Below, one piece after another: positions 49,213 to 61,602 of a DNA stretch of 64,000 bases. The position numbers and the translations under genes are program-made. The notes below the pieces were generated by a model. That model saw nothing but the letters and a program-made list of their open reading frames with translations. It was not told the origin of the DNA and did not search any database. Source of the stretch: Nemopilema nomurai (taxonomy: Eukaryota > Cnidaria > Scyphozoa > Rhizostomeae > Rhizostomatidae); the NCBI GenBank assembly GCA_003864495.1, contig ML133456.1:1861255-1925254 (forward strand), given 5' to 3'. Every line of letters begins with the position of its first letter. Within the stretch, counting starts at the first letter, position 1.

Positions 49213-52200
49213 ATGGAATTGGGCATTGTTTATGGGTGCCTTTTTCTTCTTTCGTTAAATGTAAAAGCCGCCACGTATTCACTCAATCTAACATTCTGGC
49301 AGAATAAACCATACATTTATTTGGAAAAGCAACAGCTAAAAGGTTCATTTGCAACGCTACTGACTGCATTTAATAAAGAAACCGAATGTGGACCTGAGGG
49401 GCTGAAAGTCAATCTTGTTGAGCAGAAGAAGACCTTTTCAGATCTCATAAAGTCTTTGAATACAAACACGTCTGCTTTAAACAGATCCAATGACACAATA
49501 ATTGCCTTTTTACCCATCCTACCGACATTGAGTATCGATCATGGTTTGTTATACAGATATGACTTAAATCCAATCCTTCAGACTCCAGGCTACACATTGG
49601 TGTCCAATGGACTAGTGCTGTCAAAATTGTACAGACTAGCTGCTTTTGGCTTTTTAGAGAGCGGAACTTTGTTGATCATTTTAACTTGCAGTACCTTGGT
49701 GTTTGGAGGAACAGTTTGGATTTTGGTAAGTGATCTCGTTATTCAAGATTGCAGGGAACTTACAAGCACTCAATTGTTTCTTAAGGCTCTCTAACTTTTA
49801 GCCCCATATTCATGATGCAGTCGATTCCTTTATGCCCAAAGTAATTCTCTATATAAAGAAGAATACAGACACATGAGATGTTGAACCTAAAAAATATCAC
49901 CAGCAAGCTACATGTTTACAAAATTTATCTAACTAGACACTGTTTAATACAAAAACACTGAGCCAGCGTCTGTTAAACATTCACACTTTTGTCTTTTGTC
50001 TTTTGTCCATTAGCGTCTTACCTTATGTTATGATGCTACCTATTGGAGGTCAAAATACTTCATAAGTTCATCAAATGTGCTTTTTTCAACCGACAGGAAA
50101 GAAAGCGAAACTCGGATAATTCAGACTTTGCATATCACTTTTTGCCAGGATTATGGGACGGGTTTTGGTGGGCTGCTGTCACTGGAACGACAGTCGGGTA
50201 TGAATGAGGATTCTTCGTGCTTCGCAATCTGTTTGTCTCCAGCAGGGTAGCAGCTCTAGCGGAAGCAGTGACATTTTGGCCTCACTTTTTGGCAAACCAT
50301 AAAAATTACCCTTTGCAAGACCTAAAAGTAGTTCTTCCAAATAGAAAATTTGGGTGGTCAAGTGCCCCCATTTTAGATATTCCCTTCGTCCTTGATTGAA
50401 ATGTCGGATGCAGTTTTCCAATCGAGACGTAGATGACAAAAACAGAAGCTTATTAAGTAATAGAAAATATTTTGAATCCTAATATATGGAAAATTTTAGG
50501 TAGCTTATAAAGATTATAATCACATTTGATGGAACATGTTTAGCTATGGCAGCTCCAATAATGCTATATTTAGCACCACCTCGATATGATTGACCTATAG
50601 AGAACTGGCGAGAGACTGTGCTGTTTTCAAGTGTTTTGCTTATTATGACATAATATCGTCATGTTTCATGTATTACCTATCAATCAATCAGAATGCACAG
50701 AAACCCTGGTAAGCGTCACATGTCCCAATTAAAACCTCACTATGATGAAACAACAAGACATTTACTGAAGAGCTTGCAACTTCACTCTTCTTCCAAGACG
50801 GCAAATTCATGTTTCCATTTCCTTTGCAGATATGGTGACAAGGTGCCCAAAACAAAGGCCGGCAAATTGGTGGGTGTGCTGTGGTTGATAACCAGCTGTG
50901 TTATCTTGACGTCATTTAGTGCTATGATGACTAGTGCCATTACAGCGGAAAAAATTTCAATAGCTGGGAAAAAGGTACCCTTAACGCATTTCGTTAGCTC
51001 ATTCTTATACACTTATGTATTCACACGTTCTTTTTCTTTCATACACGATGATAAAGATCCTTTTATCAAATCTCATATTCAGATAGATATGAAGGCACAA
51101 TTTCAGGACATAAAGGGCAGTATTCTAATTTGGCCCCTGTGTCTCTCACTAACTATTACTGTTCATGAACATGACTTCGTTTGCTGTTCTTAGATACAAA
51201 GTCTCTAAGGGACTTTTGTCAGAAGATTTTTGGAAATCAATCTGCTTTGCAAAATTGCCATTTTCCAAGAAAAATTGAATACTTTAACGAGAAGTGCATA
51301 CCAAAATGCAGCAATAGATTTATATTGAGTAAATGTCAGGTTAGTGGACGATGAGTATAAGATAAGCAGGTGATTTTCTGCATGAGTGAAAAAAGAAGCT
51401 GAATGTTTGCATAGATAAGATTGCTTCTTCAAAGAAAGTCTCACTACAACTGCCTAGAGGTGTTTGTTTATTTGAATAAGTTTTGTTTGTTACTGCCAAC
51501 AAGTTTAGACTATTTTCAAAGGCAGTTTTATCTGTTTTATCTGGAATTTCAGATTGCGTACTTGAAAGACACTGACTTCGATGGGATTATCAGCGAAAAT
51601 GCCGGGATACCATTTGGTAAGAGAAAACCGAAAATCTTTCCGACTGCGAATGTCTTTTTCCGACTATGCTCAATATGTGAAGCTGAAATCCAAAGTATTA
51701 GACATAACTCTGCTATCGAGTCACTTCTCATTCTTTCGACACTCGACTTTCCTATTTGTTTGACCTTAATGACAAAATACTTGTGTTAATATTTTTAAAT
51801 CAACCTAGCATTTCCGCCTACAGTTCCATATAAATTATTTGAATTTTTAAGGAGTATGTAGGTGTATGTATAAAGTCACAAGGAGGGTTGTGCAAAGAAA
51901 TGACAATTCAACCAAAAAAGGGGAACCAAGTGGCCAAAGGGCATATTAGCAAAAGTTGGTAATATGACCCATTTACTGTAAATACAATCCAATTTGGAAC
52001 AGGATAATGGTGCTTTGAGGATAAAGACACTGTTCCCTCCTTTTAGAGCCCCGTCGCTTTAATTTTTTACTATTTGTGACTTTCTATACAAAATACAATG
52101 TTTCGTTGTTATTCAACCTTTTGTCAAAAATAAAACAAAAGTATCATAAGTACCAAGGACCTAGCTTAGAGGGCAATATTTAGTTTATGTTTAAAAAAGA

Positions 52201-54349
52201 CACCAATATTGTCTGAGATCATAAGCAAGTTAGCAATATCAGCTAGTTATCAGTTGTAAGAGGTGTTGATATTTACATGATTTGACCATTTTGTTAAAAG
52301 GCAGTCAAGCAGAATGGTAGTGGTCAATGAATCAGTGAAAGGATAAAAAGTTCACATAACTGTTCCCTACCCATGACAAGAAGTCCATTCTAACATGCAA
52401 TCCTTTCTTTACATTGATCGTTTTTCAGTGACAAACACAGTCGAAGAAGCCTTAGAATTAGCACATAAGATGGAGGTTTATGGAGCGTTGCTCGATACTC
52501 ATCACATATCCAGTAGACAAGATGAGCTGTTTGACAGAAACATACTTGTTGACCAGCGGTTTCACCGGGAGAGGCTTGATGTCCGGATGTGGAGTCTGAA
52601 GATACCTGGCGATAAGATGAACAACTGCTTCAAGAGCTTCTTCGACTTCTTAAACAACACGCGGCCGAAGCTTTCATACTTAGAGCCAAGGCAACGGGTA
52701 AGAGAAAAAAAACGGATTGTCAATCAATTTTTTACTAAAATTCATATAAATGCTTTTAGATACAGAAACCTTTTTCTTAGGTTTGAAATTGATCGTTTCA
52801 AATTCTCTAGCAAGGTATTAGAAAATGGCACCAATACATTCTTTTGCGAAAACGAGTTCCAAGTGCAATAGATAAACAAGTTTAGAACATGCATCACTAC
52901 TCCAATACAAATGAATACTAATCGATATTTACTCCTAACTCTGTTGTTCTCTTAAAGTCGTATTTCTTCAATTAGGTGAAATATGTGCTAATGTGTCACA
53001 TCGTTGCGCTAACATCTCCTACCGTTCTTAAAACCAAGATTTTATTCCTGATTTGGCAAACAGCTCTAGCGATCTTTGCAGAGCAATGATTGATAAAACT
53101 TTTTTTGAATACTGACAAACATAACTTATAGGCGTAAAGCTTCTTAATAAAAGCCCTTTTTGAAAATGATTAGATATCTTCGTGTTATGTCCGTCATCAC
53201 AGTTGCTTATTTTCCAAAGTTAACTACTGCAGTAATATGACAAAGATTTATTGATTTTCTGCAGAATAACAAGTACCAAACTCTAGAACAGAGACTTGAA
53301 CCAAATAGATCAAATGGGAAAGGTATTCTTACAGTGTATAGCGTAATGTCAGTGCTTATTTTGGTATGGCTAGTGATTGGACTGCGAGACTACATCAAAG
53401 GAAGGATGGAGAAAAAGTCAAAGAAAGGTATTTAGATCTTTTGCTAACTGCTTGTGCGGTAATGAAGGCGATCTAGGTAATAAGAAGGGTTCAGAAAAGT
53501 TCAATAAAGTTAATAAAACCTGTTATTTTAAATTGATCAATCATATTCTAGCATACTAGCTACTTGTTTCACTGCTGCAGATAATTCTGAATGTTCTTTT
53601 TGGGACAATTTCTTCTGAGAAGAAAATTGTTCACACAAAAATTTCTTTTGACAAATATGTGATAACACCTTTAGAGGATAACAAACTTTTATCAAGTCCA
53701 GCCACAACTATCTACGTAGTTGCCTTCATTTTAGGGCCAATTAAACCTTCAACTTTGCTAATAAAACCGCTAGCTTTTGTTCTAGAAACCACAAACATGA
53801 GATCCAACTTGATGTTGAAGCTTTGAACGTAAAATCAAAAAATAACTTTTTGCAAAAGGTTGATCAAATGTTTTTTGGCAGCCAACTCACTTAGGAGTGT
53901 TTTAGCTAAAGGAATGCAAAGAAGAAAAGTGTTATCTGACAATGACACGACTAACCAGAGGTCTGGAACAAAATGACATCATGATTCGGTGTCGTCATAA
54001 TAATTCTAATGTTGATAATATAAACAGCTTTTGGCCTTCTCGTATTATTCCATGTTATATCTTGTTTATTTATGCTCATTTACTAGTGGATATAACATTA
54101 CCTGGAAATGGCTGCAAACCAGAAAGCAATGAAGATTTCATTTATCGAAAGTTGGAGAGCATCAGCAATGAGTTAGCAGAAGTCAAGACATGGATCAAAA
54201 ACATGGAAAAGATGCACTCGAGTACAATGAGGGATGAGAAGAAAAGCGAGGCTAGGATTCACCCGTCGTCATCCATGTGTTTTGGAGACAGCTACAAGAA
54301 GCAGGAGCCGCAAAACACCTACAAGCATTTCGATGAACACAAAGTTTAG
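49213..54349 (+). CDS. Ionotropic-glutamate-receptor-like channel with a K+ selectivity filter (505 aa, 7 exons)
   Basis: Exons: 49213-49725, 50097-50197, 50830-50974, 51553-51616, 52429-52697, 53265-53427, 54087-54349; total 1518 nt, phases consistent throughout. Residues 1-19 are a signal peptide. Residues 20-135 resemble lobe 1 (S1) of a periplasmic-binding-type ligand domain (YSLNLTFWQNKPY), with no amino-terminal domain before it. TM1 is about 143-171. The pore helix and filter are 189-208 (DGFWWAAVTGTTVGYGD), followed by TM2 about 217-243. Lobe 2 (S2) is about 254-380, with a typical VEEALELAHKMEVYGALLD stretch. TM3 is about 385-404, and a charged tail follows with a likely coiled coil (438-460). 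TVGYGD is the K+-channel signature; the architecture is that of bacterial GluR0 and rotifer AvGluR1. The usual Arg that binds the ligand alpha-carboxylate is not evident in the IIAFLPILPTLS segment, so the ligand is unknown. An alternative acceptor at 54123 would shorten the tail by 12 residues. Confidence 0.85.
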
Positions 54350-55624
54350 ACTGATGACCGATGGAGTCATGTCCATTGCAGTGCATTCTTAAAAGCTTTC
54401 GATGTTTCTTAGCGTTTTAAGAGGTAACCGGGCTTTGGAAAAGCGAGTAGTTTTAGAGGCTTTTTGTCAATGCCCCTAATGGTTTCTCGCTGTGCTATTG
54501 TCAGCTTTGAGGCCTAACGAAATTACGACTCTATTGGTGACTCAAAAACAGTGAAAAGTTTTTATGACTTTTCGGTGACCTCAACTCATTTTCTTCAAAA
54601 AAAATTTCGCGCTATGAAGTCGTAGTTTGATTTTCTTTAATTCAATTTCGTCTCAGAACCTTTTTTAATTTGTGCCATCCATCGCTTTTGCTAATTTCTT
54701 TTTCTATCAGTTTATATCTGTTTTTCGGTGTAAAAGACATTATTTTTTACTGTTGTTATTTCAAGTGACAAACATGATTTAAAACAGTTTTGCTTGCTGT
54801 TGGCTTTCGCTTAAGCTAATTGAATTCTAAAACTTTATCGTGACTAGAAAATCAACTACTTTTTTCCCTCGTTTCCTGTTCAAACCCAGCATTGTTATAC
54901 CGTATATCTGTAAACTACAGTTCTAATAAGAAATCATTTTGGCTCGTTAACTGGAAGATTCACAAAAACGTGCTTCTAATATCAAGTATCCCATCGTATC
55001 AATGCTAAATGTAATTTGTTTGTGTTTATTTTCGTTCACCTATCGTTCACTTGTTTGTTAAAAACCTCCCCGTGTAAGCAATGAGAAGCAGACATGGCAC
55101 AATCCTCTGAGACACTGCTATTCTCAGGGGAAGCCCCTCTTCATGAAAAATGCCTTCTGTTATCACTCCCAAAGAAAATGGCTACCCCAAGACACTTCAC
55201 AGTATACCCTGTGGATTAAAACCCGCCTTGTTCCACATTTATAGGATTGCTTCAAAACAAGGCGGTATAGTCTACTCGAAATTGAGCAACCGAGTGAAGG
55301 CCTAACGTGAAAGCGCTCTTCGATGATGGAATCTTCGATGATGGAACCTCGTGCAAGCCTGGGCCTTACTGGCAGGTGGGTCATTAGCCCTGTGCATGAT
55401 TGTGCTTAAACTAAGTAATGCGTGTAGCTTCTTGTGTCAAGATAAGTCCGTCGTTGTTTGAAGCCAATGAAATTAGGCTTCGTAGCTGTTATTGGAAGAG
55501 AATGAGGCTCGTAGGTACAATACTTCTAAAACATTGTAATGAGATTTGGTACGGTGTTACTCTAGGTGTGCAATTGTAAGAATAACACTGATGCCTCAAA
55601 AAGCTAGATGCATGGCTTCTTCCG
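54350..55624. other. Downstream of the receptor-channel gene
   Basis: It presumably contains the 3' untranslated region. No further exon, RNA gene or recognised repeat was seen, and no canonical AATAAA was identified close to the stop. Confidence 0.4.
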
Positions 55625-56000
55625 TCCAGAAATGAAATTTTTAAAATAGCTAGAAATAGCGGAAATAGTTTTTACATACTTAAAGTACTTCTTCGTCCGA
55701 CACTCCTCAGAGTATGCAAACGTCAGAAAATAACCGAAGGGTAGACAGAAAGAGTTCGTTTTTTCCTTTGGGCTCTTCTAAAGTAGGGTATTAAGTAGCG
55801 CTGATTGGTCAATTATAACCAACGATGCGCTCTTCTTATCACCCTCTAGTGTTTTCGATCCGCAACTGGATATTAATTTTGTCAGCTTTTGATTATTTTC
55901 TGACGTTTACATACTCTGAGGAGTGTCGGACGGAAAGGTTCGTTAAGTATGCAAAACTTGCTCCACCATTTCTAGCTATTGTGAAGTTTCGTACCGCAAA
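55625..56000. repeat. Foldback (long imperfect inverted repeat) element
   Basis: The left half (for example TCCGACACTCCTCAGAGTAT near 55696) is repeated inverted in the right half (ATACTCTGAGGAGTGTCGGA near 55911). The pairing extends outward to ATAGCTAGAAAT on the left and ATTTCTAGCTAT on the right. The centre near 55812 is itself palindromic (TTGGTCAATTATAACCAA). Total span is about 370 bp, with divergence inside the arms. It looks like a foldback or MITE-type element; its ends and target site were not defined. Confidence 0.7.
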
Positions 56001-57315
56001 ATACTTGTTCAGAAATTAAATCACTTTTATTCCGTTTCCCAGGCTAAAATATTGATTAGAAAACCAAAAACTTGTTAACGAATACATAATCTTTTGATTA
56101 AAATCTCCCATCAGGAAAGGTACTGCAAAGTCAGAAGAAACAGAAGGACAAATAACGAAAGCATAGCAACTGAATTTCTAAGTACATGTTTGAATCTGGT
56201 ACCAACGTACAAATCTGGTACCAATGCAAGGTTTGACAACCATAATTGAAACAATGGACGAATTTATGTAAACGCAGCTGATTTTTATTTCAAAACCTCT
56301 TGCTCGAGAAATGTGCATCAGGTAGATGTAACAAGTGATTACACTAGTGATAAAAAATCTTGAAAACAAAAAGCTTCAAATCTCGAGGTTTATTCTAGAG
56401 AATGTTTTCTTTTTGGTGAAAAAATAACATCAAGATGCATAATTTTTTTAATATAGAGAGAAGGAAAGAAAAAATACTTATTAGCAGATTTTAGAATGCT
56501 AAGGGTATCTGAAGTACAAATTGGAAAAAAATGAGACAAAAAATGGCATGTCATATTCGTATTATTGGTTAAGAAGAACCCGTTTCAAAAGTACATTTTG
56601 AGGTTTAATCATTTATAACAAAAAGAATAACAAGTTGTGTGGTGTTCAAGTACATTCAATTCAACAGAATGCATAGCACAAAAAAACATTTAATTTTGGT
56701 GTTAAGAACTTAATAATAACTAATAAAAATGCCGATCCTACATGCCCTCAGAAGCAATAAAGCTTTGGTTGCCTTTGAGACATCATCTCAATTGAGGGAC
56801 ATTCTGATCTAGTGTAAGCTAAAGTGCCTTTCCCCAAAAAAGATTCTTTTTAAGATTCAGTTGTTGTTTACTTTGTGTCAACTTTAGTTACTTTCATTGG
56901 ACAGAAGTTCAGTTTTCTTACACCTGTTGTTGACTTAAATGTTCAAATATGTGTTGTGGTTGCTTCGGCTCTTAGAAGAATGCTTTTAAAACTGTGCCCT
57001 CTCCTATTTGTGTGTCCCTTGTTTTCAAATCAAGTATTTTATTTGAAGCTTAGTCAGTGAAAAGTGGGTAGCATGGGGTCCACATGGCTGCGGTCATTTG
57101 TAAGCGCCTAGTCCATGACGATTCAGTGTTCATGTCTTTCAAGTCATGTTTCTTGTAGGCCTATTCAGGATCTTGTCCATCATCACCCCTGTCCGTCTTG
57201 GAATTTTAATCGAGAAAGTTCGATAGACATAAACATTTATAAAAAACGAACTGCCACAAACTCTGGTCAAGCAAAACACCTTCGTTAAGGTTGACTGGAT
57301 CGCCTCGAAAATTGT
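56001..57315. other. Intergenic
   Basis: AT-rich sequence with no convincing exon on either strand. The short plus-strand frame at 56875-57060 is unsupported by similarity or splice context. Confidence 0.4.
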
Positions 57316-57495
57316 TTATTGCAAATACTTCAAGTCTTTTTCCTGCGGCAACAGTGAAATGCAACATTGGCCTTGTGAGAAAATATACGTCCTGTTGCTT
57401 ATGCGCTCCTCTTTCTTGACGCACTTTGGGTAAATATAGACTCCCCAGGCAGATATCAACACCGCTAATGCAGACATCCAGACGATTTCAATCAT
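57316..57495 (-). CDS. Candidate small single-pass membrane protein (59 aa)
   Basis: An ATG-initiated frame encodes a short N-terminus, a hydrophobic segment (SALAVLISAWGVYIY) and then a basic stretch (PKCVKKEER), the layout of small mitochondrial-inner-membrane or SMIM-type proteins. I do not recognise a family; a resemblance in shape to complex I subunit NDUFB1 is too weak to name it. An overlapping 72-codon frame on the same strand (57206-57424) is also open, so chance cannot be excluded. No introns are required. Confidence 0.25.
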   Translation of the reverse strand: MIEIVWMSALAVLISAWGVYIYPKCVKKEERISNRTYIFSQGQCCISLLPQEKDLKYLQ

Positions 57496-57499
57496 GACT

Positions 57500-58350
57500 G
57501 CACGGGCTTCTCACACTTATGACACGGTAATGCTGGAGACAATATTCGAAGAAAAACGAAAGAGAATCACACGAAGCTCTTTTAATGTACAAGTTCATTT
57601 ACAACAACGAGTTCGTAAAAGTAAAAATAAACGGTATAAAATGTTTTGCTGCGGCTACTCTCGTTAAGAAATAATTAAAAATTAAGCTACAGGTAGGCCT
57701 ATTGTATATATATGAATACTATCAATTGAAATTTGCTCAGTAAGGTTGAACTATTACATGGGAGAATCAAATGACTTGCTATAGATCCCTCTGTGCCCGC
57801 TACTCTGAACTGTCTCACGTGTGTTGGATGTCCACATCCATTAGCTAAAGCCATCAGAGAAGGTAAGAGCTGCAAGATCAACTGATTCCCAAAACAGGAT
57901 ACAAATAGTTTATATGAATGTTTTACCGTCTAAGGCAATAGTGTTATGTTAAAAATGATAAAAATCGAATTCTTAACAAGAGACAAAGATAGACAATATA
58001 AAATGTCTAGATGCAATTACTTCTCAGACAAAAAATCTGATAATTCTTCAATGCAGGAGAAGGATAATATAGAAAGAATTATGTTATTGCAGGCTTATGC
58101 CAAAAGCAAGGATCCCTCTCACAAAGAAGGTGTGCATCAAGTATAACAACTGAATTCAGGATAAGACTTAAATTGTCCCTGCACATCCTTCACTTCAACT
58201 TATCCCTTCTATGGCATCAACTTGCTTTCTAGTTTTGGCACTTGTAGCAAAAAGAGCCTCGGCTATATCATGAAAAAATATTGCTGCATAACTCGGTTAC
58301 AATCATACAAATCATATGGATACTGTGTATAGGCATAGAAAGTTCATTAA
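57500..58350. other. Intergenic / probable RSU1 3' region
   Basis: Downstream of RSU1 on the minus strand. A plus-strand frame of 66 codons (57946-58146) has biased Lys/Asp/Ser composition and no recognised similarity. No RNA gene was seen. Confidence 0.4.
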
Positions 58351-61300
58351 TTACTTTTTCTTTTCGTCCTTTTTCTTCTTCAGACTTTTTTCTCTTTCTT
58401 TCTTGGGTGGTGGCTGCCTGTTTTCAGCTATGAAACGCTTGAACCGGCTGCAAGAGAAGTATTTTTCAGCGGTACAAAATACTTGATTAAACAGAAGGAA
58501 AACTGAAGCCTAAAAAAACTTCATAGAAAGAAAGATAAAAAACCATGCTCACATCATGTAGTCATCTGTTTTTAAGTATTCCATTACATGATAAACACCA
58601 AGGGCAAACTGGTCAGCAATCTCTGCGATCCATGGATTATTTTCACCCTTCAAAATCCTCTTATTACTGCTGAGATCCAGAGAAACTAGCAAAATAAATG
58701 TGCATCAAATAAAAGAAGCTTCACCAAAAAATAGAGGGTCTCTAAATGCAATAAAAATCCCAAAAAGCAAGCAAATTGATGAAACAGCACAGCTCATCAA
58801 GTTTAAAAATCTGTGTATTTCTACCCAAAATTAATGTTTATCTTGGTTTATATATACAAAAAAAATTCATATTTTGTCTCCAGTCTAGAACTATATCACT
58901 GAAAATATTTCTTAATTCTAAAAATACCAACAGAAAAGTTGTTTACAGTATTCCTATTCAACAGTTTTCACCACACCCTATCTCCTCTGTAATCAAGAAC
59001 AAAGTGGTCACTGCCTACATACCAATCTCTGGTGGCAAAATCTGTAGTCTGTTATTTTGCACATGGAGCTCTTTTAGCCTTGACAATTCACCTACTTCTG
59101 CTGGCAACTCAATGAGATCATTATCTCTCAGAACAAGCTGGAGGTAAAATGGAATATTTAACAAAATTCAAGTGACTTTAGCCAGAGATTAAGTTTAAGA
59201 ATAAGAGAAGAGTGAAATATCAGTAGAGCTCCTCGTTGACGAGTACAGTAAGTCAATTAATCTAGAAGTGGGCATTACCAAATTGCAGCATACATTTTAA
59301 GGTAGCATTGAAATCTAGAAAGCCTCCTGGCTTTTAACCCCCAAAACATCCTAAAAAACTTGTCAAGAAACCAGAATCTATATATGAATTTTACATATTC
59401 TTAAACTATTGAACAAAAACATCAAGTCAAATAAGGCAGGTTCCCTTACTAGGCTATTGCCAGTAAATGAAGAAAAAAGTTTCAAAAGACTTCATGAATT
59501 AAAAGAACAATATGTTTGAACTGCCTACCACTTGAAGGTTTTTTAAATGTTTTACATCCCCAGGAAAAACTTCAAACTCGTTATCACCAAGATACAGTGC
59601 CCTCAATGGCTCTATAACAAAAAACAATTATACTTTGTTGAAAAACACACAAACTGGCAGCATTTAGCATAGTTTCAAACTTCATTGTATTTGTGTGACA
59701 ATGGAACATAACCTTCTTGTACTCTGTTACATTTAATGTGGTGCCTTTTCTTTAGCAACATATCCATTTTCAGTTATGCTAATACATTTCAAGAAATAAA
59801 GTGATTATCTAACAAACAAAGAACTATTATAGATTTATTTGGACTTTATAGATCTTTCCATATTCATTAATGGTAAAAAGGCTCCAGAGAAATTGTTGTG
59901 CACTGAAATTACTGCCTACTGAAAATTTCAGATACATGTGCACATATTAAGCAGAACTCAACTTTTATTAAATATTTTAAAGAGTTTGAGCATTTTCTCA
60001 AATAACCTGAGTGGGGAAGCAAATGAGATGGACTTTTTTTATTGTCAAATTAATCAAATGTCCACACCGTGTAAGAAATAGTTGAACTAACTTCTCTGTT
60101 CAAAGCACAGTTTGATTTGAGCCTCAAACATTAATTTTAGGTCTTTGCTTATGGTGCTAAGAATGATCTTTTTATGAGACTTTATGTTCTGTTAACGCCA
60201 GTGTGTACAATAAAATGAGCTTACCAAGGTAGAAGAAATTAGCTGACAGTGATGATTCATTTAGATTGTTGTATGTGAGATCAAGTACTTCCAACATAGG
60301 ACAAGCTCCAAAGCCTTTGGGCAGTGTTTTTAAATGATTCAACCTGAAAAATTACCATGTATTAAGGATGAACAGACAAAACTACTATAAGGTGAAAAAT
60401 ATGTTTGTTTATGTAACAAATGCTCAAAATAGAAATGACAAATTATTGCAAAAGGTTGGGATTTACAGTAATCAGCTCTTCCATTGCCAATGAATGGTGA
60501 ACACTTACGCAAGGTTGAGGAACTTTAGCTTTGGAAGATTACATATGGTTGTTGGAATGCTCTGAGTGAAAGAAAATTGGGAAATGTTAAGTTATTTATA
60601 TAGCCTAGATTAACTAATTATTTACATCAATAGGGAGCTCGATAGGTAATGCATTCATCAAATGTAGACTGAGTGTGTCCAGTATAACATGCTAAATATG
60701 TGGTATAATTAGCAATAAAATAACAACAATAGAACTTGCAAAAGTTGAAACTTTAACTGTGGTGACTTCAAGGAGAGACTAACAGGAATTTACCTCAAGC
60801 TCATTGTTAAATAGATTCAAATTTTCGAGATTTGTAAGGTCTGCTAATGATGGTGGGAGAGCTGCAATAATGCAAAGTGGATGATGTAAGAAAAACCGCA
60901 TTCGATTTGTGCAAAATTAAACTACAACTCAATAAAAAGTATCCTTGCCTTTATGAGGGAAAAGACACTTTCTGCTTTGAAGCATACTAGCTGCCAGCAA
61001 TAGGATTTCATGCTTAAAAATGCATCATTGATTAACTCACAGCCAAAAACTAGTCACAAAAAGTTCACCATCAATTCATCATATAATTAAAAATCATGAG
61101 ATTGAAACCCTGCAAAAAAACCTTAATATAGCTTTTGGTATCATTTGAAAACATGATAAATAGAAAAAATGATATGCTTCCTTGCATCATATGGAATATA
61201 AGTACTTACAAACAAGTCTATTGTGACTCAGAATTAAACTTGTGACATTTCTCATTCGACCTGCAACAAATAATTGTTTCATTCATGAAGTCCATAAAGT

Positions 61301-61602
61301 TTGCATGGTGATCAAGAAAAACTGTAATCCATATAGCCATAAAAATATATATAGCTAGTATTTATAGCCATAACAATTTACATGGTTCTGGGTACTGCAT
61401 GGTTCTGGAATGCATTATTCTCAAGGACATTTCCACAACCTTGGGCAAAGATTAGTTGTCAGAAGTAATCAAACAAGAACTCACTGAGAAAAGGGACATC
61501 TAAAAGATTTTCAATCCCCCTATCTTGAAGATCTAACTCTGTTTCATTCCGGTCGATGTAGTCTTCCATGACCTTCTTGACTGATTTTCCACGACTTGCC
61601 AT
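58351..61602 (-). CDS. RSU1: Ras suppressor protein 1 (leucine-rich repeat; PINCH partner), 278 aa, 9 exons
   Basis: Exons, first to last on the minus strand: 61485-61602, 61210-61260, 60794-60861, 60509-60561, 60225-60343, 59529-59611, 59023-59137, 58553-58685, 58351-58447. Together they make 837 nt in one consistent frame, 278 aa against 277 in human RSU1. The start ATG at 61602 leads into LDLQDRGIENLLDV, the first repeat. Seven or more 23-residue leucine-rich repeats follow (LILSHNRL, LNLFNNEL, LDLTYNNL, LYLGDNEF, LVLRDNDL, LHVQNNRL). The C-terminal cap is ENNPWIAEIADQFALGV, then a Lys-rich tail. RSU1 binds the fifth LIM domain of PINCH and joins the ILK-PINCH-parvin complex at integrin adhesions. 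Nothing in the gene is broken. Confidence 0.95.
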
